Shown here in pieces: positions 1 through 5,487 of a DNA stretch of 6,470 nucleotides; the first letter of the stretch is position 1, and each line of letters begins with the position of its first letter. Both the position numbers and the translations under genes were made by a program. Under the pieces are notes generated by a model, which was not told the DNA's origin, did not search any database, and saw only the letters and a list, made by a program, of their open reading frames with translations. Origin of the DNA: JAAYAY01 sp964429355 (lineage in GTDB: Bacteria; Planctomycetota; Planctomycetia; Pirellulales; Thermoguttaceae); NCBI GenBank assembly GCA_964429355.1, contig CAYSCH010000484.1:1-6470 (forward strand). Direction: 5' to 3'.

Positions 1-136
1 CTTTTCGGCTTTTTGGTTATCGGCGGCCTCGGGCAGGCCTCGGCTGGGCAAGACAAGGTATGATGCGTCCGGGCCGCCTCAGGTCAGAGTTCTCGTCGCG
101 CCGCGGCCAGCTTTCGTCTTTGGGAGACCTCCAACC

Positions 137-619
137 ATGGTCGACGCTCAATGGTATTACACGGAGAAGGGCCGGCAAAACGGGCCCGTCTCCTTCTATC
201 AGCTTCAGCAGTTGGCCAATGCGGGCACGCTCAAGTCCGCCGACCTCGTCTGGACCGAGGGCCAGCAGGACTGGAAACCCGCCCGCGAAATTGCCGGGCT
301 CTTTTCCAGCAGCCCGGCCGCTCCGCCCCCAACAACTCCCCGCTACGGCGATCCTGCTCGTCAGGATCTCGTCATGCCCAGCGTTCCGCCACGAGATCCT
401 GCCGTGATGGCGATCCTCTCCGCCATCGTCCCTGGATTGGGCCAACTCATCCTCGGCCAGACTGTCAAAGGAATTGTGCTGCTCGTGCTTGCCCTCGGTC
501 TCTGGAGAATCGTCTGCGCCGGATCGCTTGCCGTCTGGATCGTGGCCATCGTCGATGCCCATCAGATCGCCGTCAAGCTCCGCAACGGCCAACCTGTCAA
601 GCAGTGGGAGTTCTTCTAG
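137..619 (+). CDS. GYF_2 domain / TM2-like small membrane protein
   Basis: A 160-residue protein of unknown function with two recognisable parts. Residues about 5-56 resemble a GYF_2 domain: WYY at 6-8, GPV at 16-18, VW at 38-39 and W46. GYF-type domains usually bind proline-rich peptides, and a Pro-rich linker follows (about 60-86). Residues 88-148 resemble a TM2-like membrane module: the PGLGQLILGQ stretch from P99 fits the usual PG-x-GQ signature, followed by two hydrophobic segments (about 112-122 and 126-139) and a short basic tail. The start is ATG 137, preceded by GGGAG with about 10 bases of spacing and directly adjacent to the GYF domain; the frame is open further upstream without a better start. 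The gene converges on the zinc-ribbon gene 250 bases downstream. The domain calls come from pattern recognition. The role is probably as a membrane-anchored scaffold or sensor, but no substrate is known. Confidence 0.88.
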   Translation: MVDAQWYYTEKGRQNGPVSFYQLQQLANAGTLKSADLVWTEGQQDWKPAREIAGLFSSSPAAPPPTTPRYGDPARQDLVMPSVPPRDPAVMAILSAIVPGLGQLILGQTVKGIVLLVLALGLWRIVCAGSLAVWIVAIVDAHQIAVKLRNGQPVKQWEFF

Positions 620-654
620 AGACGCTAACAGAACCACCGGCTGTGCACATCCAT
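615..654 (+). repeat. 40-bp dispersed intergenic repeat, copy 1
   Basis: This segment aligns without gaps to 3882-3921 at 33 of 40 positions. Shared blocks are TCTAGAG, TAACAGAACCA and the 8-bp palindrome TGTGCACA. It begins on top of the stop codon of the GYF_2 gene (TAG at 617-619) and runs into the intergenic space. Both copies have the same orientation. Function is unknown. Confidence 0.6.
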
Positions 655-770
655 GCCCGTGGGAAACTCGTAAGTTTTGTGAGGGCTTTCAAGCGGTCTG
701 GAGAATGCGACGGATGTTCCCACAGGCAGAAGAGGTCGGAAGCGCCACCGGGAACTGGCTCCTTAAGCTT

Positions 771-783
771 CCGGCAATGCCGG
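771..783. terminator. Short hairpin between convergent genes
   Basis: CCGGC-AAT-GCCGG forms a 5-bp GC stem followed by GTTT on the plus strand. It sits between the ends of the GYF_2 gene (619) and the zinc-ribbon gene (872), where a terminator is expected. The stem is short and the T-run is minimal. Apart from this hairpin and the repeat at 615-654, I see nothing else in 620-871. Confidence 0.22.
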
Positions 784-871
784 GTTTGCGGGGCAGACGG
801 TTGAGTTCGAGCGAGATTCGTCGCCGTTTCCTGTATCCGAGCCGCTGGTCAGGTGCCCACCGGCGATGTCC

Positions 872-3013
872 TCAGCCGCCCTTTCCTTCTCCCGTCTCGG
901 CCGCCGTTTCAATCGTCTCCTGGACACTGATGGCCAGAATGCCCAGCCATCGGGCGTAAATCATGACCAAGGTCGTCGCCAGCGGAGCCAGTAGCGGCAG
1001 GGCAAAAGGCCCGCAAACATACTGCCAGAAGATCATGTAGATCACGACACCCACGACCACGAGCCCGAACGATCGCAGATAGAACCACGCCCATGGTCCC
1101 GGGCGTCGATAGCAGCTTGCGGCCACGTTTCCGGAAACCGGCGAGAAAACAGACCCGCTTTCGAGCATCGACAGCAGGACCACCGGAAGTGTCAGCCAGA
1201 AGCCCGCCACGTAAAGATACATGGCAAACGGACGGGCAGGCGGGTAGTTCTGCAGGAGCACCGTAACCGGCACGAAACTCACCATGCAACTGTTGAAGAC
1301 GTAAAAACTCTCGCCAATCTGCTCCGTCCAGTTCCCTTCCGGCCAGTTCCGTACGGTTTGATTTCCGGCCGCGGTATCTTCGACAATCGCGACAAGATTC
1401 ACCGAGAACAGGCCTGCCCAAGCCAGAAAGACGAGCCCCGCAACCCCAAACACGCCACAGGTCACGAACCAGCCAACCGCTTGAGAACCCGAGAGCGAGG
1501 ATTTCTCGAGCAACCACAGGGCGGCGGCAGGGACTGCAAACACCGGCACGGCACCAAAACCGAACACCAGCCAGCGACTGGACGCGTCCGGATGGCCCAG
1601 GAAGCCGAATCGGTCCGACATGTCGGGCAACTGCCAATGCCTCTGCGCTGCGTTGGGTTTGTCAAGGAAGTCGAAATCCGGATCGTCGGCCGGGTCCCGC
1701 GGCACGGCCCGTCCGATCTTGGGCACTTGGGAGACGACCTCCGGGGGTGCCCCGACTCCATACTCCTCACCGGTGGGCACGATCTGGTCTTCCACCTTTG
1801 CACTGGCTTTTGGGGGAGGAATTGTGATCGGGGTATCGCAATCCGGGCAGCGTACTTTTTTGCCCACCTGGCGATCCGTCGCGTGGATTCGCGTGCCGCA
1901 TCTAGGGCAGTCGACACCGATATGCACGACCTTCTCGACGAGGGTTTCGGCAGGCGGTGGTGGCGCCGCCGGTGCCGGCACGATCTGCTCGGGCACCGGA
2001 ATGGCCGTGCCGCAATCGGGGCAGGGTACGTCGCGTTTCCCGTCTCTGGTCGACGCTCTGACGTCGCGGCCGCAGTTGGGACACTCCAGGCAAACTTCGG
2101 CCGGTGTAACCAGGGCCCCGGCCGAATCGGCCTGCGGGCCGCTCACTCCATAGTTATTTCCGGTTGCGCGTCCCTTATCGGACAATGCCCCCATCACGGC
2201 GTCTGTCTTGGCCCTCGCCGCCGCCACCACCACGGTCTCGGTTCCACAATCGGGGCACTGGATCTTCTTGCCAACCTGATCCGCTCGTGCCATCAGCCGG
2301 GAACTGCAGAGGGAACAGATCACGGGTATGTCGCTGGCTGGGCCGATGTTTGGTTCACGCAGTCCATATTCCCCCAGGTCCGCCAGGGCGGCTGCACCCA
2401 CGACCGCTTTGGCGTCGATCTTCTTCTGCGGTGGAACAACGGTCTTGGTTCCGCAGTCGGGGCATGTCAGCTTCCGGCCCACGTCGGCCAGGGTACCCCG
2501 CAGCAGCGTACCGCACAGACGGCAATGGAAGGGGATCGTCACCTCCTGAGGCACCGCCGCGGATTGCCCGGCGCTGCTCACCCCGTATTCCCCGATGCCG
2601 GCCTGGTCGATCTTCTGGGGCCGGCGGGTCTGTCCGAGCGACTTGGGAGCTTCGGCGATCTGCAAGAGGGTCCCACACTCGACGCATTGAATCTGCTGGC
2701 CCAGCTTCGTACGCTGCGTCGAGCAACGGGTGGCGCAGATCGGACACGTCACGGTGATCAGGTCGGAAGGTTCGCCTCGAACCGCGTCGGATTTCTGAAG
2801 TCCGTACTCGCCACCGGACTGGGCGGCCGGTACATCGATGGTTCGATCGGTCTGTCCGGCCACCGATTCCCGCTGTGGGGCATTCGGCACGACGACCGAG
2901 GCGCTGCAACTCGGACAAGCCAGCCGTATCCCCGATTGACCAACCCGGGCCTTGAGAGAAACAAAGCACTCCGGGCAGGTGAACCGAAAGGTCCTCTCGT
3001 TCGCCTCGTTCAC
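872..3013 (-). CDS. Six-zinc-ribbon membrane protein, function unknown
   Basis: About 713 residues. The N-terminal half has six zinc ribbons, every one with the exact spacing CX2C-X16-CX2C (residues 13-36, 90-113, 164-187, 233-256, 311-334, 369-392). CPDCGT recurs as the second knuckle of ribbons 3-5. Low-complexity linkers carry a repeated (E/N)YG(V/L) motif with Tyr near 70, 143, 216, 288 and 418. The C-terminal part has about six hydrophobic, probably transmembrane, segments (roughly 482-502, 512-542, 571-589, 595-617, 644-664, 669-697). The ribbon block therefore probably faces the cytoplasm and binds structural zinc; its ligand (nucleic acid, protein or none) is unknown. I chose GTG 3013 because AAGGGGA lies 7 bases upstream and the first ribbon begins soon after. 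The frame extends to ATG 3082 (736 residues), which has no visible Shine-Dalgarno site but would add one more YG. Similar repeated-ribbon proteins are known to me from planctomycetes. Confidence 0.85.
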   Translation of the reverse strand: MNEANERTFRFTCPECFVSLKARVGQSGIRLACPSCSASVVVPNAPQRESVAGQTDRTIDVPAAQSGGEYGLQKSDAVRGEPSDLITVTCPICATRCSTQRTKLGQQIQCVECGTLLQIAEAPKSLGQTRRPQKIDQAGIGEYGVSSAGQSAAVPQEVTIPFHCRLCGTLLRGTLADVGRKLTCPDCGTKTVVPPQKKIDAKAVVGAAALADLGEYGLREPNIGPASDIPVICSLCSSRLMARADQVGKKIQCPDCGTETVVVAAARAKTDAVMGALSDKGRATGNNYGVSGPQADSAGALVTPAEVCLECPNCGRDVRASTRDGKRDVPCPDCGTAIPVPEQIVPAPAAPPPPAETLVEKVVHIGVDCPRCGTRIHATDRQVGKKVRCPDCDTPITIPPPKASAKVEDQIVPTGEEYGVGAPPEVVSQVPKIGRAVPRDPADDPDFDFLDKPNAAQRHWQLPDMSDRFGFLGHPDASSRWLVFGFGAVPVFAVPAAALWLLEKSSLSGSQAVGWFVTCGVFGVAGLVFLAWAGLFSVNLVAIVEDTAAGNQTVRNWPEGNWTEQIGESFYVFNSCMVSFVPVTVLLQNYPPARPFAMYLYVAGFWLTLPVVLLSMLESGSVFSPVSGNVAASCYRRPGPWAWFYLRSFGLVVVGVVIYMIFWQYVCGPFALPLLAPLATTLVMIYARWLGILAISVQETIETAAETGEGKGG

Positions 3014-3020
3014 AAGCCGA

Positions 3021-3027
3021 TCCCCTT
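3021..3027 (-). promoter_or_regulatory. Shine-Dalgarno site that favours GTG 3013
   Basis: On the minus strand AAGGGGA lies 7 bases before GTG 3013. The alternative ATG at 3082 has no purine-rich site at a suitable distance. This is the main reason for choosing the shorter form of the zinc-ribbon protein. Confidence 0.55.
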
Positions 3028-3202
3028 GTGAGAAACTACCGTACACCACCGCCGCTTCTGGGTGTGACAGCCGCGTGGACATCGCCGCGTTTGGCTGGCC
3101 CCGAGTTCCTCAAAACACCACCCCCATCCCCATGATAGCGGCGTGGGCTCTGTGCCGCGATTGGCAAGATCCGCGTTTCTTGCCCGCGAACTACCGGGCT
3201 GG

Positions 3203-3223
3203 CCTGGGAAAAGGCCACCCAGG
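3203..3223 (-). terminator. Stem-loop just after the thpR stop codon
   Basis: CCTGGG and CCCAGG form a perfect 6-bp inverted repeat around a 9-base loop, about 14 bases past the thpR stop. There is no T-run on the minus strand, so it could be a non-canonical terminator or an mRNA 3'-end stabiliser. It suggests that the zinc-ribbon gene may have its own promoter in 3014-3202, but I could not identify one. Confidence 0.35.
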
Positions 3224-3236
3224 TTGGCTGTGGGCA

Positions 3237-3809
3237 CTAACCCAACGCCGCGTGGGCCAAGGCCTGATAGATCGGACCCTCGCGTGTCAGTTCGCTGGAA
3301 AAGACCGTCACCTCGTCCACCTCGGTGGTCCCACCCGTTTGCCCCGAGAGCGACTCGATCATTTTGCTCAATTCTGCCAGCTCGGGGCCGGGGTGTCGGA
3401 CCCGGCCAAGAGTCAGATGGGGCGAGAATCGCCGGTTTTCGGGCGGATAACCCAACTTCTTCAGGCCCTTCTCAAGATGTCTTTGCAGTTCGGCGAGCTC
3501 TTCGGCACCCGCGGTGACGCCCAGCCAGACGGTTCGCGGCCGTTCGAGCTTGGGAAACGCCCCCACTCCCGCCACCTCAAAGGTGAAACTCGGCACCTCG
3601 GTTGCCGCCTCCTGGACCGCGCGGCAGATGTCGGGGATCTCCACCGACTCGACTTCCCCCAGGAACTTGAGGGTCAGGTGCATGTTCTGCGGGTCGACCC
3701 ACTTCAGACTGCTGTCCCACCGCGCGAGCTGTCGGATCACTTTGGCCGCCGCGGCACGGACCGCCTCGCTCACCTCAACCGCAACAAATGTCCGAACTTG
3801 CTGTTTCAT
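3237..3809 (-). CDS. thpR: RNA 2',3'-cyclic phosphodiesterase (2H family, LigT/ThpR)
   Basis: A 190-residue protein of the 2H phosphoesterase superfamily, cytoplasmic. Both catalytic HxTx motifs are present: HLTL at 44-47 (in NMHLTLKFLGEV) and HLTL at 131-134 (in FSPHLTLGRVRH). Other family hallmarks are the opening RTFVAVE and the PRTVWLGV strand near residues 91-98. Length is close to that of the E. coli enzyme (about 176). Family members hydrolyse 2',3'-cyclic phosphate RNA ends to 2'-phosphate and can ligate 2'-5' tRNA half-molecules in vitro; the natural substrate is unclear. The start chosen is ATG 3809, because RTFVAVE is normally at the extreme N-terminus. A GTG at 3824 would add five residues, and neither start has a clear Shine-Dalgarno site. 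The gene lies 148 bases downstream of the PfkB kinase gene on the same strand; co-transcription is uncertain because hairpins and palindromes lie between them. Confidence 0.95.
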   Translation of the reverse strand: MKQQVRTFVAVEVSEAVRAAAAKVIRQLARWDSSLKWVDPQNMHLTLKFLGEVESVEIPDICRAVQEAATEVPSFTFEVAGVGAFPKLERPRTVWLGVTAGAEELAELQRHLEKGLKKLGYPPENRRFSPHLTLGRVRHPGPELAELSKMIESLSGQTGGTTEVDEVTVFSSELTREGPIYQALAHAALG

Positions 3810-3830
3810 CGATGAATCGCCCACGTAGGG

Positions 3831-3843
3831 CAGGCTATGCCTG
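3831..3843. promoter_or_regulatory. Palindrome CAGGC-TAT-GCCTG before thpR
   Basis: A perfect 5-bp inverted repeat with a 3-base centre, 22 bases upstream of the thpR ATG and just upstream of its alternative GTG. It could be an operator or a small leader hairpin near the start of the gene. It is short, so chance occurrence is possible. Confidence 0.25.
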
Positions 3844-3858
3844 ACTTGGAAGGTTTCC

Positions 3859-3871
3859 CTCGAATTTCGAG
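3859..3871. promoter_or_regulatory. Palindrome CTCGAA-T-TTCGAG upstream of thpR
   Basis: A perfect 13-bp palindrome (6-bp arms, one central base) 50 bases upstream of the thpR ATG, where an operator would sit. It matches no regulator site that I can name with confidence. On the minus strand, TAGATAGATAGGAT lies immediately upstream and could hold a -10 element, but no convincing -35 accompanies it. Confidence 0.33.
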
Positions 3872-3881
3872 ATCCTATCTA

Positions 3882-3921
3882 TCTAGAGGCGGTAACAGAA
3901 CCAGGGATTGTGCACATTCAT
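3882..3921 (+). repeat. 40-bp dispersed intergenic repeat, copy 2
   Basis: Second copy of the element at 615-654, same orientation, 33/40 identical and gapless. Here it lies between the ends of the PfkB kinase (stop 3958) and thpR (start 3809), both on the minus strand. It is therefore antisense to those genes, whereas copy 1 is co-directional with its neighbour. Sequence similarity ends sharply on the right side. Confidence 0.6.
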
Positions 3922-3930
3922 CTCGCATCT

Positions 3931-3951
3931 CGTCCGCCCGACTTTCGGACG
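3931..3951 (-). terminator. Stem-loop just after the PfkB kinase stop codon
   Basis: CGTCCG and CGGACG form a perfect 6-bp inverted repeat with a 9-base loop, beginning 6 bases past the kinase stop codon. No T-run follows on the minus strand. The position fits a terminator or 3'-end processing hairpin separating the kinase from thpR. Confidence 0.38.
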
Positions 3952-3957
3952 GCCGGT

Positions 3958-4860
3958 TCAGAACGACAGCATTTGCTGATACTCGACCATCCGTTGCTCA
4001 AGATCGTCGCGAGAGATTTGTATCAGCCGGTCCAGGCTGAAGTCCTCGACCGTGAAACTGGCCACCAGGATCCCGTAGGCCATTGCTCTCTTGAGCGTGG
4101 TCGGTTCGAAGTTGCCTTGTTCGGCCAGGTAGCCCATCATGCCTCCGGCAAAGCTATCCCCGGCGCCGGTCGGGTCCACGACTTTGTGGGTGGGGTAAGC
4201 CGGCAGCACGTACGTCTCGTACTGGCTAAAGAACATCGCGCCGTGTTCCCCCTTCTTGATAACGACGAACCGCGGCCCCATCTGGCGAACTTTCTGTCCG
4301 GCCACGACCAGGTTCTCTTCGCCCGTCAGCAACTTCGCCTCGCTGTCGTTGAGCACAAGGCCGTCGATTTTCGTGAGCATCTCGTCGAGTTGCTCCCGTT
4401 CCGTTCGGATCCACAGATCCATTGTGTCGGCCACGACGAGCGTCGCACCGGTCGACTGCTCGATCGCCTTGAGCTGGGTGGTCGTCGAACCGTTGGCCAG
4501 AAACAGCAGCGGCGCCCGGCGGCATTCCTCGGGCAGCTTGGGATCGAAGTCGGCCAGGACGTTCAAACCCACCTCGATCGTCTCCCGGTCGTTCATGTTC
4601 TCCAGGTAACGGCCGCGCCAATAGAACGTCTTGCCCCCCTCGACAACCTGCAACCCGTCGACGTTGATCCCCCGCAACTCCAACAGACGAGTGTGTTTTT
4701 CCGGCCAGTCGTCCCCCACGACCCCGACCAGTCGCACGGGCGTGAAATAGCTTGCCGCGACGGAAAAGTACACGGCCGACCCGCCGAGAATGTTCTCTCG
4801 CGTCTCTTTTGGAGTCTCGATCGTATCCAACGCCACGGATCCAACGACCACCAACGGCAT
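3958..4860 (-). CDS. PfkB/ribokinase-family kinase, substrate unknown
   Basis: A full-length 300-residue sugar or nucleoside kinase of the PfkB (ribokinase) family, cytoplasmic and ATP-dependent. N-terminal features are VVVGSVALD (4-12) and the di-glycine GGSA at 26-29, which contacts substrate in the family. The NDSE motif at 171-174 is the Mg-binding NxxE element. VVIKKGEHGA (199-208) precedes the C-terminal signature DPTGAGDSFAGG (229-240), with D235 as the expected catalytic base and the GAGD anion hole intact. No key residue is missing, so it should be active. The substrate cannot be deduced; the phosphofructokinase, ribokinase and adenosine-kinase subgroups all share these motifs. The start ATG 4860 has AAAGGA (4870-4875) 9 bases upstream. 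It is the first gene of the minus-strand block and is followed at once by a stem-loop. Its promoter should lie in 4861-5025, where I saw no clear -35/-10 pair. Confidence 0.94.
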   Translation of the reverse strand: MPLVVVGSVALDTIETPKETRENILGGSAVYFSVAASYFTPVRLVGVVGDDWPEKHTRLLELRGINVDGLQVVEGGKTFYWRGRYLENMNDRETIEVGLNVLADFDPKLPEECRRAPLLFLANGSTTTQLKAIEQSTGATLVVADTMDLWIRTEREQLDEMLTKIDGLVLNDSEAKLLTGEENLVVAGQKVRQMGPRFVVIKKGEHGAMFFSQYETYVLPAYPTHKVVDPTGAGDSFAGGMMGYLAEQGNFEPTTLKRAMAYGILVASFTVEDFSLDRLIQISRDDLEQRMVEYQQMLSF

Positions 4861-5025
4861 GGCGGAATTTCCTTTCTCGGTTTCGGCGGGCAGCCCAAAT
4901 CACCAGACTCGGAAGGTCTTCACAGACGTCCAAATTCCGGCGAAATCAGCTACCAAGAGTCTTCATGCAACCCACACGGATAACCTGGCCGTTTGTTCGC
5001 CCAAATAGCCTTGCGGAATTTCCGG

Positions 5026-5119
5026 AAAACAGTGACAGTCACCTTTTGTGCCAGGCAGCGGTGACCGACCGAAGGAAAGGTCCGGTCGATCCGGCAAAAG
5101 GTGGCAGTCCCCTTTTTCC
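5026..5119. repeat. REP-like structured intergenic element
   Basis: Two related imperfect palindromes flank a central hairpin. Left arm: GTGAC-A-GTCAC (5032-5042) between AAAA and CTTTT. Right arm: AAAAGG...CCTTTT (5096-5116) around TGGCAGTCC. The two share a core of the form TG(A/G)CAGTC(A/C)CCTTTT. Between them GACCGACC (5063-5070) pairs with GGTCCGGTC (5079-5087) with one bulge, and CCTTTTG (5042-5048) can pair with CAAAAGG (5095-5101) as an outer stem. This architecture is typical of REP/BIME-type elements mobilised in trans by RAYT transposases. No RAYT gene is in the window. The right palindrome ends in a T5 run and could also act as a terminator. Confidence 0.5.
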
Positions 5120-5161
5120 TCCTAGCTGCCTCATTATGGATCAAAGTGCCCCAATGACAAG

Positions 5162-5182
5162 GTGGAGCCCCAACGGGGCCAC
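5162..5182. other. GC-rich hairpin in non-coding region
   Basis: GTGG-(AG)-CCCC, loop AAC, GGGG-CCAC: eight G-C/T-A pairs with a two-base bulge. There is no T-run and no gene ending here, so its role is unknown. It lies just beyond the REP-like element and may belong to the same structured block. Confidence 0.35.
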
Positions 5183-5190
5183 TTCAAACC

Positions 5191-5254
5191 CGTGACTGGC
5201 TGGCGAGGCCCCTGAAAACCGGATTCGTGAGCGAGAGGCCCCAGCCCGTGAGCC
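5191..5254 (+). repeat. Degenerate CGTGA / GAGGCCCC direct repeats
   Basis: CGTGA occurs at 5191, 5226 and 5247, and GAGGCCCC at 5205-5212 and 5235-5242, giving two degenerate units about 35 bases apart. No start codon with a ribosome site is seen. It looks like a remnant of a repeated intergenic sequence rather than coding DNA, but I cannot assign a family. Confidence 0.3.
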
Positions 5255-5339
5255 ATGGGCAAGAATGTCATCAGTCTGGGTCCATATCGTCGTCACTCCG
5301 ACGGCGCCTGCCCCAACCCATCATCCACCAGGAAGCATC

Positions 5340-5359
5340 GTTACCTGCTCGCGGGTAAC
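5340..5359. promoter_or_regulatory. 20-bp palindrome, possible activator site
   Basis: GTTACC (5340-5345) and GGTAAC (5354-5359) are perfect inverted arms around 8 bases, and the G/C pair at 5347/5352 extends the symmetry. It ends 26 bases upstream of the sigma-54-like promoter, which puts its centre about 60 bases upstream of the expected transcript start. Sigma-54 promoters need an upstream enhancer-binding protein, usually bound at such dyads, although often farther away. Confidence 0.4.
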
Positions 5360-5385
5360 ACTTTACGCGAATCATCGCCCTGTTC

Positions 5386-5401
5386 TGGCACGATATGTGC
5401 T
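5386..5401 (+). promoter_or_regulatory. Sigma-54 (RpoN) -24/-12 promoter
   Basis: TGGCACGATATGTGCT matches the sigma-54 consensus TGGCACG-N4-TTGCW at 11 of 12 defined positions. The invariant GG (5387-5388) and GC (5399-5400) are present with the correct spacing. Transcription would start near 5412 and leave a leader of about 75 bases before ATG 5488. No other gene start is nearby, so the target is the small exported protein. The motif is seen directly; activity is inferred. Confidence 0.6.
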
Positions 5402-5473
5402 CTTTATCCCTGCAACGTTCACGGGCAGCGATTCGGCTGGCCCAAGGTGCACACTCGTCGCTCACGTGAGGAA

Positions 5474-5480
5474 AAGGAGG
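5474..5480 (+). promoter_or_regulatory. Strong Shine-Dalgarno site
   Basis: AAGGAGG lies 7 bases before ATG 5488, the strongest ribosome-binding site in the window. It fixes the start of the exported protein and suggests efficient translation once the gene is transcribed. Confidence 0.85.
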
Positions 5481-5487
5481 TTTCCTG

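Noticed and set aside
1..63. Possible C-terminal tail of an upstream plus-strand gene ending at TGA 61-63
   Set aside because: Only 20 codons are visible and they match no recognisable protein end, so it cannot be supported.
17..637. 206-residue minus-strand open frame
   Set aside because: Antisense to the GYF_2/TM2-like gene, Asp/Gly/Arg-rich without domain features.
1358..3031. 557-residue plus-strand open frame
   Set aside because: It lies wholly antisense to the six-ribbon gene, whose motifs are unmistakable. It has no recognisable domain and reflects codon bias in high-GC DNA.
2952..3815. 287-residue plus-strand open frame
   Set aside because: Antisense to thpR and the start of the zinc-ribbon gene; its translation looks like shadow sequence.
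3958..4860. Assigning a specific substrate (fructose, ribose or adenosine) to the PfkB kinase
   Set aside because: The motifs are common to the whole family and no pathway neighbours are present.
3910..4983. 357-residue plus-strand open frame
   Set aside because: Antisense to the PfkB kinase gene with its intact motifs; no domain and no ribosome site seen.
4862..5023. 11-base direct repeat GCGGAATTTCC at 4862 and 5013
   Set aside because: Such pairs are expected by chance in a window of this size, and one copy includes the ribosome site of the kinase gene.
5096..5117. Classical intrinsic terminator on the plus strand
   Set aside because: A T5 run follows a stem, but no plus-strand gene ends upstream. 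The paired palindrome at 5032-5042 makes a REP-like element the better reading.
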